A stretch of 13,386 nucleotides of DNA, taken from NCBI GenBank assembly GCA_041648755.1, contig JBAZOJ010000076.1, forward strand, positions 1 to 13,386. Direction: 5' to 3'. Origin of the DNA: JBAZOJ01 sp041648755 (GTDB lineage Bacteria; Planctomycetota; B143-G9). Both the position numbers and the translations under genes were made by a program. Under the pieces are notes generated by a model. The model made no database searches. It was not told the DNA's origin and was given only the letters and a program-made list of their open reading frames with translations. Shown in pieces: positions 7,592 to 13,386 of the stretch (position 1 is the stretch's first letter; every line of letters begins with the position of its first letter).

Positions 7592-8347
7592 CTACACGAT
7601 GTCCTGCCCCTTGGCCAGCTCTTTCGCGCGATCGAGGGGGAAGTACCGTGAGAGGCGCCCCGGGGCGATTTCCCCACTCCCAAGTGGATACTTGAACGGC
7701 GGCTGTATCTCGAAGCCTTTGAGTCTGTGCCTGGCCAAGACTTCCTTGACTCGCTCGGAGATGAAAATGAGCTTCGGGAGCGGCCACACAATGAAGAAGT
7801 CACTGCCATCCCATTGCTCTGGATCAACTACTTCGCTGGGCTTGGCGACGTCTCTATAAATCAGCCGGCCGCAGCATGGGTAGTTCTTTTTCAGTCTCAT
7901 TCCGCTGTCGGCGCGCGCAAAGCCACCCCAGCCGGTGACGACCAGTTCCCGCAGAGGACCGACCGGCGGGACGAGGTCTTTGCGATCGCTCCGCCAAGGA
8001 ACAGGTCGCACTGTGAAGCCAGTCAGCCCCTCTTTGAGAAATATCTCGAAGACATGATTCTGGAGAATGCACTCGCTGTAAACGGTCCAGATGATGTCGT
8101 CAACCCGCTTGGTCCTTATGACTATCTTCAACGGCGTACTGCGCCCGCCAACTCCACGATGAAGCATACCGAGAGGGCACTCGCTAACATGGGGCTCGAC
8201 TCCCTTGTCCCACAGAGCGGCCTTGCTGAACTGAGGAGGATACTCAAAACGGTAGAAGGTCGTCCCCTGCGCACCAACAGGGACTTGGCCCTCTAATGGT
8301 TCTCCTGCTTTGCTCCTATTCAGCATTGCGCATTCATCATTGTGCAT
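7592..8347 (-). CDS. Predicted immunity protein, paralogue 4 (lost ancestral start)
   Basis: This 251-residue reading frame is the most distal of four paralogues. From residue 29 (TTFYRFEYPP) it aligns with paralogue 1 from residue 2, with only three differences up to residue 123 of that protein and 22 in the remaining 101. It keeps the CC pair, QWDGSDFF, the ISERVKEVLA helix-like segment and the common ending AKELAKGQDIV. The codon matching the start Met of the others is GGG. Comparison with the other leaders suggests that five bases (ATGAC) were lost, which places an ATG of the preceding repeat in frame. Translation would then begin at 8347 or 8326 with a repeat-encoded extension. No ribosome site is evident there, so the copy may be poorly expressed or decaying. 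The function, protection from an Rhs toxin, is inferred from position. Confidence 0.65.
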   Translation of the reverse strand: MHNDECAMLNRSKAGEPLEGQVPVGAQGTTFYRFEYPPQFSKAALWDKGVEPHVSECPLGMLHRGVGGRSTPLKIVIRTKRVDDIIWTVYSECILQNHVFEIFLKEGLTGFTVRPVPWRSDRKDLVPPVGPLRELVVTGWGGFARADSGMRLKKNYPCCGRLIYRDVAKPSEVVDPEQWDGSDFFIVWPLPKLIFISERVKEVLARHRLKGFEIQPPFKYPLGSGEIAPGRLSRYFPLDRAKELAKGQDIV

Positions 8348-8350
8348 TGG
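8290..8350 (-). repeat. AATG-rich intergenic repeat, copy 3
   Basis: On the minus strand, right after the paralogue 3 stop, it reads CCAATGCACAATGATGAATG, then CGCAATGCTGAATAGGAGCA and AAGCAGGAGAACCATTAGAG. It is collinear with copies 1 and 2. Its first ATG opens the extended frame of paralogue 4. Confidence 0.75.
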
Positions 8351-9025
8351 CTACACAATGTCCTGCCCTTTGGCCAGCTCTTTCGCGCGCTTTCGGGGGA
8401 AATACCATGAAAGAAGGCCTGCACATCGAGTCGGGAACCCGTTGGGTTGGGCCAATGGCAGGTGAAGCTCATAGCCCTTCAACTTGTGTCTCCGCAGAAC
8501 CTCAACTACACGGGACGTTATGAGAATCTTGTTCGGAAATGGCCAAACCATGAAGAAGTCGCTGCCATCCCACTGACTCGGGTCGATGATCTCAGTGGGA
8601 GCACTGACATTGTCGTAGATCACATGGTGGCAGCAAGGGAGTATCTCTCGAATCTTGACTCCGCTGTCCTCTCTCGCGAAACCTCCCCAGCCGGATATAG
8701 CCAAACGGCTTAGTGGCCCTTCAGGCGGGACGAAGTCCTTGCGGCTGCTGCGCCAGAGGATAGGGCTGGTGTCGAATCCTGTCAATCCTTCAGCGCGGAA
8801 GATATCCACCGTGCGCTGTTGGAGAACACACTCGTTGTAAATGGTCCAGACCAGATCGTCAATCGTCTTGGTCTTGATGACAATACGCAACTGCCCATAC
8901 GTACCGGCAACCTTCCTGTGTCCCCAGTTTTCTGGACACTTCATGATTCGGAACCGAGCGCTCTTGTCCAAAAGAGCGCGCCTCGAATACTGGTCAGGAG
9001 GGCCGAGACGGTAGAAGGTGGTCAT
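8351..9025 (-). CDS. Predicted immunity protein, paralogue 3
   Basis: The product has 224 residues from the ATG at 9025, chosen because MTTFYR matches the start of paralogue 1; a GTG four codons upstream is the alternative. It is clearly homologous but divergent: RRALLDKSARF, DDLVWTIYNECVLQQ, GLTGFDTSPILWR, GWGGFAREDSG, PCCHHVIY, IDPSQWDGSDFFMVWPFP, and the shared ending AKELAKGQDIV. No signal peptide or membrane segment is visible, so it is probably cytoplasmic. It is flanked on both sides by copies of the AATG-rich repeat. The layout resembles SitI6-type 'double-CXXCG' immunity proteins of Myxococcus, but the CXXCG motifs are degenerate. Divergence from paralogue 1 may mean it protects against a different toxin tip. 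Confidence 0.8.
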   Translation of the reverse strand: MTTFYRLGPPDQYSRRALLDKSARFRIMKCPENWGHRKVAGTYGQLRIVIKTKTIDDLVWTIYNECVLQQRTVDIFRAEGLTGFDTSPILWRSSRKDFVPPEGPLSRLAISGWGGFAREDSGVKIREILPCCHHVIYDNVSAPTEIIDPSQWDGSDFFMVWPFPNKILITSRVVEVLRRHKLKGYELHLPLAQPNGFPTRCAGLLSWYFPRKRAKELAKGQDIV

Positions 9026-9047
9026 GTCGCCACCCACAGGCCTAGGC

Positions 9048-9111
9048 CTTCTAATGCTCTTCCCTCTCTGCTCTTATTCATCATTCATCACTCATCATTC
9101 ATCAATCGCTT
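9048..9111 (-). repeat. AATG-rich intergenic repeat, copy 2
   Basis: On the minus strand after the paralogue 2 stop it reads GATTGATGAATGATGAGTGA, then TGAATGATGAATAAGAGCAG and AGAGGGAAGAGCATTAGAAG. The ATGAATG core is expanded here compared with copies 1 and 3, while the AATAAGAGCAGAG...TTAGAAG tail is conserved. Confidence 0.75.
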
Positions 9112-9792
9112 TCACACAATGTCCTGCCCCTTGGCCAGTTCCCTGGCGCGTTCGAGGGGGAAGTAGTCGGAAAGACGGCCGGGCCGGAGCACGTGCATGA
9201 TGTTCGGAGTGATCTGTGGTGACGCAAGTTCGAAGGACCTCAAGTTGCTTCTTGTAAGCACTTCAGCGGCCCTTTCCGAAACGAACATCAAAACTGGCAA
9301 AGGCCACACCATGAAGAAATCACTGCCATCCCATTGCTCAGGGTCGATCACCTCGGCGGGACGACTCACGTCAGTGTAAATCAACTGCCTGCAGCAGGTG
9401 TAGACTTCCTTGAGCCGGATTCCGCTGTCTGGCCGGGCAAACCCGCCCCATCCAGTGACGATCAGTTCGTGCAACGGCCCTTTTGGGGGCCCCATCCGAT
9501 TGTTTTTCAGTCGCCAGTGGACGTTACGAGTTGTGAAGCCCGTCAAGCCTTCCCGGAAGAACAGGTCGAGGACATGTTGCTGCAAGATGCAATTGCGCCC
9601 GAAAGTCCATGCAATGTCATCGAACCCCCGGTTCTTTATGACTACTCGCAGTTCGCCGGTTGTTCTGCCGATGCCCAGGTGCCGGGGCTCTTTGCGGCAG
9701 TCTGCGACAACAAACTCGTTTCCCTTGTCCAGCAGGGCAAATCTACGGTCCATCAAGCGGTCAATCGACTGAAAGATGAAGAACTTGGTCAT
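9112..9792 (-). CDS. Predicted immunity protein, paralogue 2
   Basis: This 226-residue paralogue starts MTKFFIFQSIDRLMDRRFAL, so its first 30 residues differ most from the others. Shared blocks are DDIAWTFGRNCILQQ, EGLTGFTTRNVHWR, GWGGFARPDSG, TCCRQLIY, EVIDPEQWDGSDFFMVWPLP and the ending LAKGQDIV. GAGAGGGG lies just before the ATG. A 27-codon frame starting in the upstream repeat (ATG at 9872) ends with a TGA that overlaps this ATG, which could couple its translation to ribosomes arriving from upstream. The first conserved Cys is present in VADC. Function as immunity protein is inferred from homology to the toxin-linked copy and from gene order. Confidence 0.82.
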   Translation of the reverse strand: MTKFFIFQSIDRLMDRRFALLDKGNEFVVADCRKEPRHLGIGRTTGELRVVIKNRGFDDIAWTFGRNCILQQHVLDLFFREGLTGFTTRNVHWRLKNNRMGPPKGPLHELIVTGWGGFARPDSGIRLKEVYTCCRQLIYTDVSRPAEVIDPEQWDGSDFFMVWPLPVLMFVSERAAEVLTRSNLRSFELASPQITPNIMHVLRPGRLSDYFPLERARELAKGQDIV

Positions 9793-9814
9793 GTCCCCTC
9801 TCGGAGAGCTCGGA

Positions 9815-9875
9815 CTTCTAACGCTTCTCCCGCTCTGCTCTTATTCACAATTGCGCATTCATCATTGAGCATTGC
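9815..9875 (-). repeat. AATG-rich intergenic repeat, copy 1
   Basis: On the minus strand after the paralogue 1 stop it reads GCAATGCTCAATGATGAATG, then CGCAATTGTGAATAAGAGCA and GAGCGGGAGAAGCGTTAGAA. The same sequence order recurs after paralogues 2 and 3, so immunity gene plus repeat behaves as one unit. Confidence 0.75.
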
Positions 9876-10550
9876 CTACACAATGTCCTGCCCCTTCGCA
9901 AGCTCTTTCGCGCGCTCGAGGGGGAAGTAGTCCGAGAGACGCCCTGGGGATATCGTGCCGGTCCCCACTGGGCGCACGATTGGTGGCTGTACCTCAAAGC
10001 CCTTGAGCTTGTACTTCGCCAACACCTCCTTGACTCGCTCGGAGATGAAAATAAGCTTCGGGAGCGGCCACACAATGAAGAAGTCACTGCCATCCCACTG
10101 CTCGGGGTCAACAATCTCACACGGCTTCGTGACTTCTTTGTAAGTCAGGCGCCCACAGCAGCGGTAGTTCTTCAAGAGCTTCATTCCGCTGTCAGCGCGC
10201 GCAAAGCCACCCCAGCCGGTGACGACCAGTTCCCGCAAAGGACCGACCGGCGGGACGAGATCCTTGCGATCACTCCGCCAGGGGACAGGTCGCACTGTGA
10301 AGCCAGTCAGCCCCTCTTTGAAAAATATCTCGAAGACATGATTCTGGAGAATGCACTCGCTGTAGACGGTCCAGATGATGTCGTCAACCCGCTTGGTTTT
10401 TATGACTATCTTCAGTGGAGTACTGCGCCCGCCAACTCCACGATGAAGCATACCGAGAGGGCACTCGCTAACATGGGGCTCGACTCCCTTGTCCCACAAA
10501 GCAGCCTTGCTGAACTGAGGAGGATACTCAAAACGGAAGAAGGTAGTCAT
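9876..10550 (-). CDS. Predicted cognate immunity protein of the Rhs toxin, paralogue 1
   Basis: The product has 224 residues. Its ATG overlaps the Rhs stop (ATGA, 10550-10547), the usual arrangement for a toxin and its own immunity gene, and this implies translational coupling. It is a soluble-looking protein without signal peptide. Notable positions are C30 in SECPLG, W60 in DDIIWTVYSECILQ, GWGGFARADSG at 112-122, CC at 131-132 followed by G, QWDGSDFF at 151-158, ISERVKEVLA at 169-178 and the tail AKELAKGQDIV. The overall order resembles, from memory, the SitI6 double-CXXCG immunity family of Myxococcus, with both CXXCG motifs partly lost. That fits the SitA6-like toxin next door. An Imm11-type assignment is an alternative. 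Binding to the toxin is inferred, not shown. Confidence 0.85.
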   Translation of the reverse strand: MTTFFRFEYPPQFSKAALWDKGVEPHVSECPLGMLHRGVGGRSTPLKIVIKTKRVDDIIWTVYSECILQNHVFEIFFKEGLTGFTVRPVPWRSDRKDLVPPVGPLRELVVTGWGGFARADSGMKLLKNYRCCGRLTYKEVTKPCEIVDPEQWDGSDFFIVWPLPKLIFISERVKEVLAKYKLKGFEVQPPIVRPVGTGTISPGRLSDYFPLERAKELAKGQDIV

Positions 10551-13386
10551 TTCGGGTATTGTGAAAACTGCTTCAACATCTTGTTGAGTTGCTTGATGAC
10601 CTCAAGAGGGGATGCCTTTGGGTTTGCTCTCAGAAACTCCCTCCACACTTTGTTCCAGTTTTCCGTGCCGTTGTGGACTCCGAAGCCCTTGCAGTTGTGA
10701 AGGTACTTCGGCATGTGCATCATAAAGTCATCGATGGAGAAGTCAATCCCTGCGAAGATTTTCTCCCATTGTTCAACGAACTCTTTGGAGAAAAGGTGAT
10801 GCCATTCGTACTTGCACTCCTGACCAGCCATTTTCGCCGTAGCTGTTGCACATGTCTTGGAAACTGCCCGAAGCGCGGAATTGACTCGAACACGCTGCAC
10901 AGTCGTGGCGATCTTCGTAACAACCTTGGTGGCGCCAATTCCCTTCGCCGCCTTAGTGAGTATCGCTGCGCCCCTGCCTGCTTTAAGAGGCATGATGTAG
11001 GAACTTGGGTCCATGGCCATCGACATCGCCATCACGGCGATAAACCAACAGCCTCTCAGTGTGCTTTCCCGGAAGGCGGCTTTCCCCTCCTCAATTGGGT
11101 CGAAGCTCTGCGCAAGCTGCTCATTTACGGTCTGTTCAGCGTAGTGTTCATACGCTTGATCCATCACAGCTTGGGTTGCCTCAATGTCATCGGGGTTCGT
11201 GTACCTTGCTTTCATCACGTCGATCTTCTCGGTCCTGCTCCAGAACCAGTCCTGATCTGGTGGGATATCCGGGTTGAGGATCCCATACTCTCCGTACGGA
11301 TCCATATTCCCCACGGGGTCGTTGGCACAGTACAAGTACAGATTGGTGTGGTCGATGTCGCCGAGAGGGTCTTCGCTGCAGAAGCGGCCAGCGGAAATGT
11401 TGTACCAGCGGCTGCGGAAATAGACCATGTCGCCGTTTGGATACTCATAGCCTGACGCGAACTTGTGCTCGATTGGCTGGTTTCCAACAACCTGGGTGTT
11501 GCTGCCATCGCCGCTGTAGTCGAAGGCTGTCAGGAGGTCGTTTGTGTTGGAGTCGAAGACATAGGCGATGCAGGCGGAATTATCCTGGACGTAGAACCCA
11601 CCGATGATGCCTGTCGTGGCGGTGTAACCCGTCCAGACCCCGCCGTTGGCGATGCTGACGATCTTCGCATCGACAAACAGGGGAGTCTCCATGCCCGGCT
11701 GCCATCCAAGTGTTGTATCCTGTCCTGAAGGAGTAAGGAAGCCGAGGTCGTAGCAGTCGATGGAAAATGGCAGGCAAAACGAAAAGATCTCGTCGCTGGC
11801 ACCGGTGTGGATCGGAGTTATGGGGGGAGTGAACGGCGGAATGCCACAACTTGCGGAGTGCTTCCACTTAATCTGGAAGACCCAGGTCGAGTTCGGATTG
11901 TTGTCCCAACTGTACTGCACGCAGTTCTTGCGCGAAATGTAGTAAGTGAATGCCTTGCGAAAGGCCACTTGCTGCTGCGCGCCATTTCCGGTGACCTGTT
12001 CCTCCATGACCATGTCGTTCTTTTCGTCATAGATGAAGTTCGCATAAGATGTCTGGGTGGAGATGTGCCGAACGAGCCGGTTCAACGGATCGTAGATCTT
12101 GGTTTCGGCCGGGCGATCCCCACGGAAGACCTCGTTACCATTTGCATCATACGTGTAAGCGTATGTCGTGCTGGTAGGCACATACGTCATCGTTACCAGA
12201 TGATTGAACATGTCATAGGCATAGGTCCAGATTCCGAGCCCGCGGGTGAGCCTGTTGCCATCCAGGTCATACGACTGCCACATACCGTTGTCGTAAATCA
12301 ACTGCCCTGCGGCATCGTACCCGAACGATTTCACGTCTATGAAAGCCGAACGTGTAATGACGCGCCCGGCGGAATCGTAGGTGTATGTGACCAGATCTTC
12401 TGTATTCCAAAAGCCCATCCAACTCTCGACTGTCTCGGTCGCAGTAAGGTTGCTGGTCCCGTAGGTGTACAAGAGATGGTTGCTGAACATCCAACTCGCC
12501 GGGCACCCGCTGAATCGCGTCTCCTCTGTCTTGCGCCCGCCGGTGTCGAACTTGTAGGTTGTCCGCAAGTACGAGCGCGTGACGTCCAGCACGGTGATGT
12601 CGCGGATTGTCGAACTGGTGCACCACCCGATCTCGTTGAACTCGAATGTGTTGATGTCTCCCTCGGTCGTTGTCTCTGAGATGACTTTCCCGTCAAAGTC
12701 GTATCCCCTGCTCGATGTCTTTACCAAGGTCGGGGCTCCGGGAGAAACCAATGTCACGGTCTTCGAGGTAATCCATCCGCGCGAGCCATACACGTAGCTG
12801 TTAGTGGTCTGCCCGACCGATGATGAATAGGAATGTGCTGTAAGCCGGTTGCAGTGGTCGTAAGCAAAGGTCTCCGTTACAGAGTTCAGCGGGGAAAGCA
12901 CATCCACATAGGACTGCATCCAAAGCCGCCCGCGATAGTCGTTGTAGTAGTTAATCACCTGCCCGGCAAAATTCGTCGTAGCAGACTTGGTGCCGTCGGC
13001 GTTGTAGGTCGTAAAGGCGACCTTGTCGTCGGCCGGGTTGTTGAGTATCCCGCGTTCGATCACTGATATGCACTGGTTGAGGGCGTTGTAGACCGAATCG
13101 GTCGTATTGCCAAGGGGCTCGACAACCTGTGTCTTGTTGCCGTTGAAGTCGTAGGCGAACTGCCACAGCGCGTTCACCCCGTCGGTCTTCGTCAGCATCC
13201 TCCCGCACGGATCGTAGGTAAAGAAGAAAGCAGTGGCAGCGTTTACCTCGGACAGGAGCCTTCCTTCAGCATCATATGTGAAGTTCGTCGTGCCTTTGTC
13301 CGGATCGGTCTTGGATAAACCCCGACCAAGAGCATCATAGGTAACGGACCAAGTCAGCCCTACGGCATTGACACGACCGGTCTCGC
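10547..13386 (-). CDS. Rhs/YD-repeat protein with C-terminal WHH nuclease-like toxin domain (5' partial)
   Basis: The frame stays open to the right edge of the window, so the N-terminus and any export signal are missing; about 945 residues are visible. Numbering here starts at the Met at 13198. YD repeats such as VTYDALGRG, FTYDAEGRLLSEV, FAYDHCNRLTAHS and YTYDSAGRVITRS build the Rhs shell. A segment of about 160 residues before the core end lacks YD motifs. The core ends with RSRWYNISAGRFCSEDPLGD, LYLYCANDPVGNMDPYGE, near 599-637. The following 247 residues are the variable tip, with a hydrophobic stretch (GCWFIAVMAMSMAMD) and a terminal domain holding EWHHLFSKEF (WHH at 799-801), GIDFSIDDFMMHMP and HNGTENWNKVWREFLRANPK. 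This resembles DUF2380/SitA6 toxins and HNH/WHH nucleases. DNA or RNA cutting is likely but inferred. G+C is visibly lower in the tip than in the ehr genes. Confidence 0.9.
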   Translation of the reverse strand, partial: ETGRVNAVGLTWSVTYDALGRGLSKTDPDKGTTNFTYDAEGRLLSEVNAATAFFFTYDPCGRMLTKTDGVNALWQFAYDFNGNKTQVVEPLGNTTDSVYNALNQCISVIERGILNNPADDKVAFTTYNADGTKSATTNFAGQVINYYNDYRGRLWMQSYVDVLSPLNSVTETFAYDHCNRLTAHSYSSSVGQTTNSYVYGSRGWITSKTVTLVSPGAPTLVKTSSRGYDFDGKVISETTTEGDINTFEFNEIGWCTSSTIRDITVLDVTRSYLRTTYKFDTGGRKTEETRFSGCPASWMFSNHLLYTYGTSNLTATETVESWMGFWNTEDLVTYTYDSAGRVITRSAFIDVKSFGYDAAGQLIYDNGMWQSYDLDGNRLTRGLGIWTYAYDMFNHLVTMTYVPTSTTYAYTYDANGNEVFRGDRPAETKIYDPLNRLVRHISTQTSYANFIYDEKNDMVMEEQVTGNGAQQQVAFRKAFTYYISRKNCVQYSWDNNPNSTWVFQIKWKHSASCGIPPFTPPITPIHTGASDEIFSFCLPFSIDCYDLGFLTPSGQDTTLGWQPGMETPLFVDAKIVSIANGGVWTGYTATTGIIGGFYVQDNSACIAYVFDSNTNDLLTAFDYSGDGSNTQVVGNQPIEHKFASGYEYPNGDMVYFRSRWYNISAGRFCSEDPLGDIDHTNLYLYCANDPVGNMDPYGEYGILNPDIPPDQDWFWSRTEKIDVMKARYTNPDDIEATQAVMDQAYEHYAEQTVNEQLAQSFDPIEEGKAAFRESTLRGCWFIAVMAMSMAMDPSSYIMPLKAGRGAAILTKAAKGIGATKVVTKIATTVQRVRVNSALRAVSKTCATATAKMAGQECKYEWHHLFSKEFVEQWEKIFAGIDFSIDDFMMHMPKYLHNCKGFGVHNGTENWNKVWREFLRANPKASPLEVIKQLNKMLKQFSQYPK

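Noticed and set aside
7112..7859. Two plus-strand open frames across the gap and into the last immunity gene
   Set aside because: They translate repeats, hairpins and then the antisense of the immunity gene; no family resemblance and no ribosome site.
7727..10143. Plus-strand open frames opposite the immunity genes
   Set aside because: They recur at the same place opposite each paralogue because the paralogues are homologous; the conserved protein is clearly on the minus strand.
7592..10550. Diversity-generating retroelement with variable repeat copies
   Set aside because: Differences between copies are not concentrated at adenines as far as can be seen, and no reverse transcriptase is in the window.

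Overview
The window joins two unrelated blocks that converge on a repeat-rich gap. The organism looks like a moderately high-GC Gram-negative bacterium, probably from a deltaproteobacterial or poorly cultured lineage. This rests on an Ehr-type membrane complex, a large Rhs/YD-repeat toxin with a Myxococcus Sit-like tip, and abundant short intergenic repeats. Nothing in the window fixes the taxon.

Left block, plus strand, 2..6994: a tightly packed six-gene operon, with gaps or overlaps of only a few bases. It encodes a complex I / group 4 hydrogenase-like membrane complex. The order is a HyfB-like antiporter subunit (5' end outside the window), a HyfC/NuoH-like subunit, a HyfE-like subunit, a HyfF-like antiporter subunit, a NuoC-NuoD-like large subunit, and a ferredoxin-NuoB-like fusion. 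The large subunit has lost all four cysteines that hold the NiFe centre of hydrogenases (A210 and T213 in the first motif, S471 and N474 in the second). It also does not show the quinone-site motif of complex I. It is therefore best placed with the 'energy-converting hydrogenase-related' (Ehr) complexes. These are ion-pumping machines whose redox reaction is not settled. All iron-sulfur ligands in the small subunit are retained, so electrons can still enter.

Middle, 6995..7591: no convincing gene. It holds two kinds of short tandem repeat (CACAGAGG type and ACACGAA type), two copies of an AATG-rich repeat, and a cluster of hairpins, one of which could terminate transcription.

Right block, minus strand, 13386..7592: the C-terminal part of an Rhs/YD-repeat protein, ending in a WHH nuclease-like toxin domain that resembles the SitA6/DUF2380 tip of Myxococcus. 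Its stop overlaps (ATGA) the start of a predicted immunity gene. Three further paralogues of that immunity gene follow in the same direction. After each of the four immunity genes lies the same AATG-rich repeat, so the repeating unit is immunity gene plus repeat. The copy next to the toxin and the most distal copy are nearly identical over their first 123 residues and divergent after that, which suggests gene conversion. The distal copy has lost the ancestral ATG through what looks like a 5-base deletion. In all likelihood this is a toxin locus with an expanding immunity array.
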